Of a stretch of DNA of 53,701 nt, positions 8,473 through 16,007 are shown in pieces. The notes below the pieces were generated by a model. It was not told where the DNA came from, made no database searches, and saw nothing but the letters and a program-made list of their open reading frames with translations. This DNA is from Desulfurococcales archaeon (GTDB taxonomy: Archaea > Thermoproteota > Thermoprotei_A > Sulfolobales > NBVN01): NCBI GenBank assembly GCA_015523295.1, contig WAKQ01000006.1:1-53701 (forward strand), read 5' to 3'. A program made the translations under genes and the position numbers. The stretch's first letter is position 1. The number at the start of each line of letters is the position of its first letter.

Positions 8473-8637
8473 ATGAATAGAGGCACTGCATTAGTAGTGA
8501 GGAATGTAAAGGAAGCCTTGATCAGATCAGCGTTAATAAGTTGATTGGGAAATGAAACGAATAGGGATCGCCTTCACCTGCTGAATGTTATAGTTGATGT
8601 AGAAAGTACGATAGGAAGGCCAAAGGATCTGGAATAA
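8473..8637 (+). pseudogene. Short frame interrupted by one TGA (possible gene remnant)
   Basis: An ATG at 8473, with GGATGGAG just upstream, opens 23 codons (MNRGTALVVRNVKEALIRSA...). These end in TGA at 8542-8544, after which the same frame stays open for 30 further codons (...LLNVIVDVESTIGRPKDLE) to TAA at 8635-8637. The two halves read like one small soluble protein with a single stop. I do not recognise the family. It could be a decayed gene, or chance openness in AT-rich DNA. Confidence 0.3.
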
Positions 8638-8639
8638 CC

Positions 8640-8804
8640 CTAATATAGCATATAAATTCCTAGGACTAATCGGTTTTCAGGGTAATTGCTTAGGCTGCTT
8701 AAATGAAGACTATCAAGAATGATATCGCCGGGCACCATCATTCTGAAGTCATCAATAAGGACCTCACCATTTTTCTTCAGGGCGTTCTTCAGTGTCTCTT
8801 CCGA
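8640..8804 (-). pseudogene. Possible coding remnant without start codon
   Basis: A 54-codon open stretch on the minus strand has protein-like composition (for example NALKKNGEVLIDDFRMMV and PGDIILDSL) but is closed by TAA directly before the first codon and lacks an ATG, GTG or TTG in the first 20 codons. It may be the tail of a lost gene upstream. No family is recognised. Confidence 0.2.
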
Positions 8805-8874
8805 TTATGCCATTATGGTATTCCATCTCAGTTGCGGGTTTTCTTAGATCTTCGTATTTGATCCTTGCTACTTT

Positions 8875-9327
8875 TTATGGAGTAATTGATTTTTTAGGTA
8901 CTCTTATCTCGATGATGCCTTTCTTTGCCCTGACTTTAGCTTTCTCTGGATTTATCGGTGTAGGCAGCGTTATAGTCTCCTCATACTGTGTGAATGTCGT
9001 TTCACCTCCTCTGCCTGTCCATCCTGTAAGCCTGACTTCCTTCTTTAGCTTGGCCTGTATTATCACTTTATTCTTTTGGAATCCTACGTTCAAACTTCCT
9101 TCGTCTGCTTGTGGTATATCCACATATATTATGTAAGAATCTGGTGTCTCTCTAATGCTGTAAAGGGGTTTTAGGGTTCCGTTGCTTGTCCAGCTGGGCT
9201 CCATCATCGCCTTTAACTCCCTGACTTCCCTCTCAATCTTCTTGAACTCCTCTTCTATGTACTCATCGACCCCTCTCGCGATCTCCCTCCACTTCTTAAG
9301 GATCTTCCTAAACTCCTCCTCAGGCAT
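8875..9327 (-). CDS. hsp20: Small heat-shock protein (Hsp20/alpha-crystallin family)
   Basis: This ATP-independent holdase binds unfolding proteins and forms large oligomers. The 150 residues comprise a charged helical N-terminal arm (1-45), then the alpha-crystallin domain (about 52-146) with the expected end pattern: LPTPINPEKAKVRAKKGIIEIRVPKK. The N-terminal arm is unusually rich in Glu, Lys and Arg and could form a coiled coil. It lies 19 nt downstream of a PAC2-family gene on the same strand, with AGGTGGAGATGA before its ATG, so the two probably form a proteostasis operon. Confidence 0.9.
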   Translation of the reverse strand: MPEEEFRKILKKWREIARGVDEYIEEEFKKIEREVRELKAMMEPSWTSNGTLKPLYSIRETPDSYIIYVDIPQADEGSLNVGFQKNKVIIQAKLKKEVRLTGWTGRGGETTFTQYEETITLPTPINPEKAKVRAKKGIIEIRVPKKSITP

Positions 9328-9346
9328 TCCTGGTCATCTCCACCTC

Positions 9347-10120
9347 TCAGATATTGAGAGGTGTTGATAGCTCGTAGTCCTTCCTCATCTTCGTCAGGTT
9401 GGGAATGGCTGCCTTCATGGCATCCCTGGCCTTAATCCTTATGACCTCCGCCTGTTCTATCAATTCCTTAACATCTATCTCCTTACCTAGAAGCTTGGAT
9501 ATTATTTCAAGGTTCCTTGCAGAGGCTTCAGGATCGGGGAACTCTAGGAAGGACTCGGTGAGGAGGAGCGCCATCTCCACATGATATTTTAGGGCCTCCT
9601 TGAGCATCATGGCATAAGGGCCTACGAGGTATCCATTCTCAAATGGGAGAGCTCCCATCCCCTCAAACACCTTCCTAGCTTCAGAAGAGTTGGTGAGGTA
9701 GTAGGTCCTAAGGTTGCTCAGCTCGAACCTGTTCTGAACTGGCAATCCTGATGCCATGAGGAGGAATCTCACACCTCTTCTCTCCATGAAGTCGAGAACA
9801 GCTCTAGCAAGTAAGGGAATCGCGGGTGCTGAAGGCATAAACTCACTGTATATTGCGAGAATGTTATCTCCTGCGAATACCCTGATAGGGAGCCTCACAT
9901 CCCCTTTACTCACGACAGCTATGGGGGGTAGGTAAGTGTAAGAATCGATACCGCCGACTTCTTTGAGCTGAAGAGACTTCACGAGATGGCCGGCTCCTAT
10001 AACTCCCACTAGCCCTGTGTCAGGTAGAGCTATGAGTCCGTATCCGGGCTCCTTGAGCCTGAAGGCTTCATACTCAACTATCTTGAAGTCCCCGAAGAAC
10101 TCCTCTCTGAACACCATCAT
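9347..10120 (-). CDS. PAC2 family protein (proteasome-assembly-chaperone-like)
   Basis: The 257-residue protein shows the PAC2 pattern: GLIALPDTGLVGVIGAGHLVKSL (about 27-50), then GGIDSYTYLPPIAVV, an AIYSEF strand, and GVRFLLMASGLP at about 115-130. PAC2 proteins are related to eukaryotic proteasome assembly chaperones, but archaeal members are mostly uncharacterised. The tail (about 205-257) is helical and charged. GGTGAT sits just before the paired ATGs at 10120/10117. A second, divergent PAC2 gene is at 18333-19115. The neighbour downstream is a small heat-shock protein. Confidence 0.78.
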   Translation of the reverse strand: MMVFREEFFGDFKIVEYEAFRLKEPGYGLIALPDTGLVGVIGAGHLVKSLQLKEVGGIDSYTYLPPIAVVSKGDVRLPIRVFAGDNILAIYSEFMPSAPAIPLLARAVLDFMERRGVRFLLMASGLPVQNRFELSNLRTYYLTNSSEARKVFEGMGALPFENGYLVGPYAMMLKEALKYHVEMALLLTESFLEFPDPEASARNLEIISKLLGKEIDVKELIEQAEVIRIKARDAMKAAIPNLTKMRKDYELSTPLNI

Positions 10121-10227
10121 ACAATCACCACAATAATTTTATGTTAAATCAGGTTAAAATCATAAGCGCTTCCTAGGCAGCATATATGCATAGCGATGGC
10201 GTCATACTCTAAGAAGATATTAACGGT

Positions 10228-10237
10228 CTTATATATT
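10228..10237 (+). promoter_or_regulatory. TATA box of the membrane-anchored regulator
   Basis: CTTATATATT is centred about 25 bp before the GTG at 10257, the spacing expected for a leaderless transcript beginning at that codon. Confidence 0.45.
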
Positions 10238-10256
10238 CCCGGCCCAATAATAGAAA

Positions 10257-11333
10257 GTGGTGAGATGGATGAAGGTGTTAGGAGTAACCACAGTATCAAT
10301 AGCCTTAATGCTGATTGCTCTCACAGCGGCTGTGTCAGCCTACAGCCCTACTTACGTGGAAACCTATGTCCTCGGTGCGGATGGGAACGCGTCACTAACC
10401 GTAGTCATTAACGGAGTAGCAGGCTTAGACAATATTAATATCTCACTGGAGAAGGGCTATGACCCAAACAGTGTATATGCCTTCACTCCTGAGGGAACGC
10501 CCCTCTATGTGAGGGTGGCAGACACTACAGCAACCATAGAGCTGCTCAACTTATCTAATCAAGTTCTGCTCACGTACACGGCAAGGCTTGGCAATGTAAC
10601 TAACGGGATTATAGTCGTATACAGTATACATCCCATAGCAAGGGCCGTGGTCTACCTACCTAAGGACGCAGCACTTATGGGTGCAACTGGCAACCCCAAC
10701 GTAAGCCTAAGCAATAACACCATAGTCCTCATATACGATAAGCCCGGCACCTACACCATCACGTTCTCGATAGTACCACCTGAAATCAAGACCACAACAA
10801 CCGTCACTCAAGTACCAACGACATCAGCAACTACGTCCTCTCAAACGAGCACAACACAACAAACTATATCACAGCCTACAGCAACAGAGTCAAGTAGCCT
10901 GGCGACATCATCCATGACCACACCTTCAACGAGCATCACCACATCCGCACAGACCACTACACAATATACTAAGCCGGGGACCTCCTATTGGGAGTGGGTC
11001 ATCATCACAATAATTATTATAGCGGTGGTTGCTGGCGTAGGTGCCTACCTATCCAGAAGTAGGGGAGGCAATTCCGAAGACCTCTCTTTAACGGCAGGGC
11101 TAGATGAGAGAGACGTAGCGATCCTTAAAGCACTATCGGCTGGTGAGAAGTCAGTCTCCGAACTATCCAGAGACTTGAACCTCAATAAGTCGGTTGTCTG
11201 GAGGAGGGTTAAGCGATTGAAGGATCTGGGTCTTCTGAGCATGCGTGTTGAGAAAGGGAAGACGCTCTATAGCCTGACGGACTCAGGTATGGAAGCATTA
11301 AGAAGCCACGGTAACCCTTCTAATGAGGGTTGA
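10257..11333 (+). CDS. Membrane-anchored winged-helix transcriptional regulator with secreted sensor domain
   Basis: The order of parts is: signal or anchor helix (about residues 5-29), an external beta-rich domain (30-175, beginning YSPTYVETYVL), a Ser/Thr-rich stalk (about 177-240), one membrane helix (about 248-268), and a cytoplasmic winged helix-turn-helix (about 282-352; LDERDVAILKALSAGEKSVS, NKSVVWRRVKRLKDLGLL). This resembles the COG2512-type archaeal membrane-associated regulators, in which an outside signal may change DNA binding inside; the signal is unknown. The GTG at 10257 fits a leaderless start; ATG 10269, preceded by GGTGAG, is the alternative. The stalk is probably glycosylated. 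It is a single gene with no obvious operon partner. Confidence 0.8.
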   Translation: MVRWMKVLGVTTVSIALMLIALTAAVSAYSPTYVETYVLGADGNASLTVVINGVAGLDNINISLEKGYDPNSVYAFTPEGTPLYVRVADTTATIELLNLSNQVLLTYTARLGNVTNGIIVVYSIHPIARAVVYLPKDAALMGATGNPNVSLSNNTIVLIYDKPGTYTITFSIVPPEIKTTTTVTQVPTTSATTSSQTSTTQQTISQPTATESSSLATSSMTTPSTSITTSAQTTTQYTKPGTSYWEWVIITIIIIAVVAGVGAYLSRSRGGNSEDLSLTAGLDERDVAILKALSAGEKSVSELSRDLNLNKSVVWRRVKRLKDLGLLSMRVEKGKTLYSLTDSGMEALRSHGNPSNEG

Positions 11334-11389
11334 GGGAGTCTCTAGTTTTCCTGACATTTTACGAATTCTATAATGTAATGGCGTGACTA

Positions 11390-11626
11390 TTACCCTAGGA
11401 GTTCAACAATCACCTTCTCCGCCATACCTCTGCCTAAGGCTATGGTGATGTTCATAACCCTCACTGTGACGGGGCCGGCACCTGGGTTATTGATGACCTC
11501 AATTATTGACCCTGGGTAGAGGCCCATTTGATAGAGTCGAGCAGCCATGAGTCTTCCAGCATCAATCTTTAATACCCTTACCTTTGATCCTGGCGGTGCT
11601 CGAGACAGCGGTATCAGCGAGTTCAC
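11390..11626 (-). CDS. feoA: FeoA-domain protein
   Basis: This 78-residue SH3-like protein has the FeoA pattern: PLSRAPPGSKVRVLKI, then RLYQMGLYPGSIIEVINN and ITIALGRGMAEKVIVE. FeoA normally assists the FeoB ferrous-iron transporter or forms the C-terminal domain of DtxR regulators. No feoB is in the window. The GTG start at 11626 is supported by GGAGGTGG (11632-11639). It lies inside the 3' end of the DtxR-type gene, a 65-nt overlap, so the two are translated from one mRNA. It may act with that regulator. Confidence 0.8.
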   Translation of the reverse strand: MNSLIPLSRAPPGSKVRVLKIDAGRLMAARLYQMGLYPGSIIEVINNPGAGPVTVRVMNITIALGRGMAEKVIVELLG

Positions 11627-12269
11627 TACAGTCCACCTCCTTAATAGCTACTGATTTAGACTCGTCTAGACTTAAAATGAGTTTTCCGCCACCCTCAGTC
11701 CTTAAGATGAGGCCCTTACTCCCCTTGCTCTCGACTATGAACTTAGAGCAGACCCAGCACCCAACACTTTGGAGCTTGTTGATGACAGGCTTAAATTCAC
11801 TCAGAAGGCATACTATCTGATAGCACTTCCCAGGCTCAGCCTTATCGAGGGTATACGCCCCCTCAACTCTTTCACTCTCTATCGGGATCCCGAGGACGCA
11901 GGTGTCAGGCTCACCTAACCTCTTGTAGATGGCTTCAATAACTTCATCGGGGAGATGTTCCATTAGGTGAGCATACTCATGAGCCTTATAGACGTCGAAC
12001 CCAAGGAACTGATGAAGAAATATTTCGATAATCCTATGCCTCCTTAAAACTTTAGAAGCCATCTCCCTCCCTTTCCCAGTGAGTTTGGCACCGTGATATC
12101 TACTCACCGTCACGAGCCCCAATTCCTGTAACCTCCTCAAAACCTTAGTTACAGTGGCATCCCTAACCCCTAATTCCTTAGCTATCTGTGAGGTTTTAGC
12201 ATAGCCGTAAACCAGCTGGTACTTATATATCGCTAGGAGGTAGTCCTCCACGTGCTCCTTGTACCGCAT
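11562..12269 (-). CDS. DtxR/MntR-family metal-dependent repressor
   Basis: The protein starts with a winged helix (about residues 1-65; YLLAIYKYQ, KTSQIAKELGVRDATVTKVLRRLQELGLV), followed by the helical metal-binding and dimerisation domain (66-140; RHRIIEIFLHQFLGFDVYKAHEYAHLMEHLPDEV, then LGEPDTCVLGIPI). The remainder (about 150-235) contains an SH3-like start (LDKAEPGKCYQIVCL) and a less regular tail. Fe or Mn binding would activate operator binding. The ATG at 12269 has a TATA-like box (12301-12313) about 35 bp upstream. The gene overlaps feoA, so it probably controls iron or manganese handling. Confidence 0.85.
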   Translation of the reverse strand: MRYKEHVEDYLLAIYKYQLVYGYAKTSQIAKELGVRDATVTKVLRRLQELGLVTVSRYHGAKLTGKGREMASKVLRRHRIIEIFLHQFLGFDVYKAHEYAHLMEHLPDEVIEAIYKRLGEPDTCVLGIPIESERVEGAYTLDKAEPGKCYQIVCLLSEFKPVINKLQSVGCWVCSKFIVESKGSKGLILRTEGGGKLILSLDESKSVAIKEVDCSELADTAVSSTARIKGKGIKD

Positions 12270-12320
12270 CCCCCATACCTCTTAGGAAGAGCTATCTGAC
12301 TATTTAATAATACCTTACCC

Positions 12321-13427
12321 CTATAACCTAGCATCCTTGAAGAATCTGATCACGTTCTCAGCGACGTGAATCACATCCTCGTCGCTTAGCCCTGGATGCA
12401 TGGGGAGGGAGAGCACATGCTTTGATGCGTTAAACGCGTTGGGGCAGCAAGCTCCCTTAACAGCAAACCCCCTTAAAGCCGGTTGCTCATGGAGAGGATG
12501 AGGATAGTGGATACCTGTCTGTATTCCTCTCATGGATAAATACCTTGAGAGCTCATCGCGAAGAGATTCATCATTAACCCATATAGTATATTGATGGTAT
12601 ACATGCTTAGCCCAAGGCTTCTCTATAGGGGTCTTCAAATGATTGTCAACACTCTCAAGCAACTCATTGTAGATCTTAGCTATCTCTCTTCTTCTCTCAT
12701 TCATCCTATCGAGCTTGCCCAGCTGGGAAAGGCCTATCGCTCCCTGAATGTTTGTGATGCGGAAGTTCCAACCTAGGCTAATATGCCAATAGCGCCTCTC
12801 TTGGCCGTGATTCCTTAGGAGTTCAACATAGTTCGCCACCTCCTCTGAGTTAGTGGCTACTGCACCACCTTCACCCATCGTCAGATTTTTGGTTGCGTAG
12901 AAACTGAAAGCGCTCCCAGTTCCTATACCCCCAACTTTCACGCCCTTATAGGTGGCCCCATGCGACTGGGCGCAATCCTCTATAACCAACAATCCATTTT
13001 CTTCTGCCAACCTCATTATAGGATCCATGTCTGCTGGGTGGCCATAGAGATGGACTACGATTAAAGCCTTTGTCCTCCTGCTAACCTTATTTTCAATCTC
13101 CTCGAGTGATAAAGTATAGGTGTCCAGGTCTATGTCAGCGAAGACAGGCCTCCCTCCCGTTAGGGCAACAGCAGATGCTGTAGCTATGAAGGAGAAGTCT
13201 GGGACTATTACCTCATCACCCGGGCCTATGCCCAGAGCCTTAAGTAAAGCGTATAGGGCAACTGTCCCATTGGATAAAGTTTTAACGTACTTTACGTTTA
13301 GGTATTCAGCAAACCTCTCCTCAAACTCCCTCGCCTTAGGCCCATAGGCCAGATACCCATCTCTTAAGACTTGGGAAACAGCCTCTATCTCCTCCTCACC
13401 GATGTAGGGTGCGTTAACCTTAATCAT
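12321..13427 (-). CDS. DegT/DnrJ/EryC1-family PLP aminotransferase
   Basis: Members of this family aminate keto sugars of nucleotide-linked sugars for surface polysaccharides or N-glycans. The fold-type I features are visible: SNGTVALYALLKALGIGPGDEV (52-73), the aspartate region VIEDCAQSHGATY (148-160), and SAFSFYATKNLTMGEGG, where K180 binds PLP. The 368-residue length is typical. Likely products are perosamine-like or 3-amino sugars; the sequence does not decide. The Gfo/Idh/MocA dehydrogenase at 34224-35153 is a plausible partner by chemistry but lies 21 kb away. ATG 13427 is the start, 60 nt from the next gene upstream. Confidence 0.88.
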   Translation of the reverse strand: MIKVNAPYIGEEEIEAVSQVLRDGYLAYGPKAREFEERFAEYLNVKYVKTLSNGTVALYALLKALGIGPGDEVIVPDFSFIATASAVALTGGRPVFADIDLDTYTLSLEEIENKVSRRTKALIVVHLYGHPADMDPIMRLAEENGLLVIEDCAQSHGATYKGVKVGGIGTGSAFSFYATKNLTMGEGGAVATNSEEVANYVELLRNHGQERRYWHISLGWNFRITNIQGAIGLSQLGKLDRMNERRREIAKIYNELLESVDNHLKTPIEKPWAKHVYHQYTIWVNDESLRDELSRYLSMRGIQTGIHYPHPLHEQPALRGFAVKGACCPNAFNASKHVLSLPMHPGLSDEDVIHVAENVIRFFKDARL

Positions 13428-13487
13428 GGCTTTAACTCCACATCAAATATGCCCTAAGCTTTAAAGGCGTCACCTCGTACATTCTCC

Positions 13488-14174
13488 TCAATAAGTGATC
13501 TCGACATTATTACAGTATGCATAGGGGTCGAACCGGAGTAGATCTCTCTCAACGCTTCTGAGGGTCTTAGCCATTAGAGCCTTAGGCACTCCCTTTATGC
13601 TGAATGCAAGTAACACCACCTTCATAGTCTTAGGCGCCGCCTTAAACCCCAAGCCCTCACCATAGGGGATGAGGTAGAGGAGGTTATTACCTCGATCGCT
13701 GATAACGGCCTCACCTCCCTCCAAGACAACCTCCCTCCCTCCAGCATCAAGGAACCTCTCACCTCTGACGGCAGACCTGATCATGAGGGGATCTCTGACA
13801 CTGTCAGCATCTAAGACAGCCATGGGGATCAGGTATTCGAGGATGGCAACCCTAGCTAAGTCTGCAGGACCGTTCTCAGGAGGGAGGTATCCCCTCCTCA
13901 AAGCCTTCCTGATGAGCTTAATGGGTTGAGGCATTAACTTTCTAGGCGACTTCACACATGTCTCGCGGACATAGTCCATCAATGCCTTAATCAGGGGGTG
14001 TCTCCTATACGTGGTAATCCTGAAGATGTCCAGCGCTTCACTGCTTTTCTCGATTAGGTGAAGCATCACGTCGAGCCTATCTGAGAGAGGCTGACTTAGT
14101 TCGCAGTAGATGCCTGAAGTTGCCAACCCTGCTTGGACAACCCTCCTGTCAATGAGGGCCGTGACTCTTCTCAC
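13488..14174 (-). CDS. Stand-alone B3/B4-domain protein
   Basis: The 228 residues match the outline of B3/B4-domain proteins, relatives of the editing domain of phenylalanyl-tRNA synthetase beta: a helical N-terminal half, ILEYLIPMAVLDADSVRDPLMIRSAVRGE (about 118-146), then GGREVVLEGGEAVISDR and NLLYLIP. Free-standing members are proposed to check mischarged tRNA, without proof in archaea that I know of. No signal peptide or membrane helix is present. The gene is divergent from thioredoxin reductase, with about 45 nt between them. Family call moderate; activity unknown. Confidence 0.6.
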   Translation of the reverse strand: MRRVTALIDRRVVQAGLATSGIYCELSQPLSDRLDVMLHLIEKSSEALDIFRITTYRRHPLIKALMDYVRETCVKSPRKLMPQPIKLIRKALRRGYLPPENGPADLARVAILEYLIPMAVLDADSVRDPLMIRSAVRGERFLDAGGREVVLEGGEAVISDRGNNLLYLIPYGEGLGFKAAPKTMKVVLLAFSIKGVPKALMAKTLRSVERDLLRFDPYAYCNNVEITY

Positions 14175-14218
14175 TTCTAACTCCTCGACAAATTCTATAA
14201 GCGTAGGTTTGTAATGTT

Positions 14219-15229
14219 TTGGGATCTGAGATGGGTTTCAGGCTCTCGCTACCTAGGAAGCCGCCTTCCGGCGAGCTCTACGATGTATTCATAATTGGAG
14301 CCGGTCCTGCTGGGTTATCGGCAGCCCTCTACTCGGCTAGGCTAGGGCTGAAGGCAGTCGTCGTAGGTGAGGAGATAGGAGGTGCTCTAACAGATGCTGG
14401 AGAGGTCGACGACTATCCAGCAGTGATGGCTGTGCAGGGCCCTGACCTTGCTAAGCGGTTCGAAGAGCATGTAAGGAAATACGGTGTTCCAATTGTCAGG
14501 GATAAGGTTGTTAAGGTCTTTAAGGAAGGTAATGAGTATAGGGTTAGCTTGCTAGACGGTGTGACTTACAGAGCGAAGACTGTTATAGTGGCTGTAGGTT
14601 CCAGGAGGAGGAAGTTAGGCGTTCCCGGTGAGGATGAGTTCTCCGGGAGGGGCGTCAGTTACTGCGCTCCATGCGATGCCCCTCTCTTTAAGGGGAAAAA
14701 GGTAGCTGTTGTGGGAGGGGGTAATGCAGCGTTGCAAGCGGCTTTATTGCTCACAGTATACTCGCCCAGAGTCTACCTTATTCACAGGAGAGATGAGTTC
14801 AAGGCTTTCCCCATCTACGTGAAGAAGGTTGTATCACATCCAAGGATTGTGAGGATTATGAACTCCGAGATTAAGAGAGTAGGTGGAGGCAAAAGCGTTG
14901 AATGGGTCGAGATCCTAGATAAGAGAAGCAACTCTCTAAGGAGGCTGGATGTCGAGGGCGTGATTGTTGAGATAGGTTCAGAGCCACCTAGAGACTTCCT
15001 GAAGGAGATAGGTTTAAAGCTTGACGAGAAAGGATACGTGATAATTGGGCCAGGGCAGGAGACAAACCTCCCAGGTGTCTACGCAGCCGGTGACTGCACT
15101 GCTGGCCCCCATAAAAAGAAGTTCGACCAAGTAGTTACTGCAGCAGCGGAAGGGGCTATTGCAGCCCTATCAGCATACGAGTACATTACACTAGGTAGAG
15201 AGATCAAGGAGTCGGAAATGCAGTACTAA
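14219..15229 (+). CDS. trxB: Thioredoxin reductase
   Basis: This flavoprotein passes electrons from NAD(P)H to thioredoxin or glutaredoxin-like proteins. The FAD-binding GAGPAGLSAALYSAR lies near residue 27, the redox-active CAPC motif (YCAPCDAP) at about 150, the NAD(P)H-binding GGGNAALQAALLL at about 168, and the C-terminal FAD motif GVYAAGDC near 285. The family usually has CATC; CAPC retains both cysteines. A TTG at 14219 opens the frame, but ATG 14231 (giving MGFRLSLPRK) is equally possible. It ends 4 nt before the convergent rpiA gene. Confidence 0.92.
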   Translation: MGSEMGFRLSLPRKPPSGELYDVFIIGAGPAGLSAALYSARLGLKAVVVGEEIGGALTDAGEVDDYPAVMAVQGPDLAKRFEEHVRKYGVPIVRDKVVKVFKEGNEYRVSLLDGVTYRAKTVIVAVGSRRRKLGVPGEDEFSGRGVSYCAPCDAPLFKGKKVAVVGGGNAALQAALLLTVYSPRVYLIHRRDEFKAFPIYVKKVVSHPRIVRIMNSEIKRVGGGKSVEWVEILDKRSNSLRRLDVEGVIVEIGSEPPRDFLKEIGLKLDEKGYVIIGPGQETNLPGVYAAGDCTAGPHKKKFDQVVTAAAEGAIAALSAYEYITLGREIKESEMQY

Positions 15230-15233
15230 CGGC

Positions 15234-15968
15234 TTAACCAGGCCTCAGCAGCTCCTTAACTGACCCGTTAGGATATCCTATCAGGATAACGTTGTGAAGG
15301 TTGGCAAAGAGGCCTGTCTCAACAACCCCAGGAAGGCACCTAAGCCATGACTCCAGGTCAATCAGCTCATCTCCCTTAACGTAGACGTCTATGATAAAAC
15401 CTCCACTGTCGCTCAAGGTAGGCCCCTTCTTCGACCTTGACTCCCTGAGGACCGCCTTGAAACCTTTATCCTTTAACCTTTTCAGGATCATGGAGGCTGC
15501 CAGGGGCAGGACCTCCACTGGTAACGGATGCTTCTCTCCTATGACGTTAACAAGCTTCAACCAGTCAACGATGTAGACTTTCATCCTAGAATAATATGCT
15601 AAGATTTTTTCTTGTGTTAGTGCTCCCCCACCCCCTTTAATCATTCTCCCAAGCCTATCTACTTCATCTGCTGAGTCGAGATATACGTCAGCTCCTGAAA
15701 CGCTTAACGGGCTTAATACCCTGTACCCATAGTTAGCTAGGTGTAAAGCAGTGTCGTAGGAGGACACGGCTAGGGCCTTATCTCTTAAGAGGCCTCGGCT
15801 ATGGGCTGTCTCGATTAATTGCCTCACAGTGGATCCAGTGCCTAGGGCGACGACCTCAGCTTCCTGAAGGTAGTTAAGGGCTTTCTCAATAGCGTGCTCT
15901 CTGGCCTTAAGGATATCGTCTGCAACCATGGAAGTCCCTAACACCGTGTTATCAGGCAGATTAAGCAA
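15234..15968 (-). CDS. rpiA: Ribose-5-phosphate isomerase A
   Basis: The enzyme interconverts ribose-5-phosphate and ribulose-5-phosphate. The family motifs are present: ALGTGSTVRQLIE (about 41-53), SSYDTALHLAN, the catalytic region DVYLDSADEVD (about 92-102) and MIKGGGGALTQEKILA (about 108-123), then GEKHPLPVEVLP. The longest frame opens at TTG 15968; ATG 15929 gives 231 residues, the usual RpiA length, and is the more likely start. A perfect 13-bp palindrome (15939-15951) lies just upstream of that ATG. The product supplies ribulose-5-phosphate, the substrate of RibB encoded at 22933. Confidence 0.93.
   Translation of the reverse strand: MLNLPDNTVLGTSMVADDILKAREHAIEKALNYLQEAEVVALGTGSTVRQLIETAHSRGLLRDKALAVSSYDTALHLANYGYRVLSPLSVSGADVYLDSADEVDRLGRMIKGGGGALTQEKILAYYSRMKVYIVDWLKLVNVIGEKHPLPVEVLPLAASMILKRLKDKGFKAVLRESRSKKGPTLSDSGGFIIDVYVKGDELIDLESWLRCLPGVVETGLFANLHNVILIGYPNGSVKELLRPG
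15939..15951. promoter_or_regulatory. Palindrome before the likely rpiA start
   Basis: TAACACCGTGTTA is a perfect inverted repeat around a central C, ten bases upstream of ATG 15929. It could be an operator or a small leader hairpin. Confidence 0.3.
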
Positions 15969-16007
15969 ATAAGCGTTACCCGGTTAACAGATATGGTGCC
16001 TCAATGA

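Larger units (their letters stand above)
8241..8874. other. 634-nt stretch with no intact gene
   Basis: This is the only gap above 300 nt. It contains a strong TATA-like box (CTTATAAAAAG, 8374-8384), a broken short frame on the plus strand (8473-8637) and an open stretch without a usable start on the minus strand (8640-8804). No tRNA, C/D box pattern or repeat was found. It is best read as decayed coding sequence or an unrecognised noncoding transcript. Confidence 0.5.

Noticed and set aside
8542-8544. The in-frame TGA as a selenocysteine codon
   Set aside because: No SECIS-like hairpin was recognised nearby, and selenocysteine is not expected in Thermoproteota; a decayed frame or chance is simpler.
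8792-9136. 114-codon plus-strand frame opposite the heat-shock gene
   Set aside because: It mirrors the alpha-crystallin domain on the minus strand, and the hydrophobic reading is an artefact of the opposite strand.
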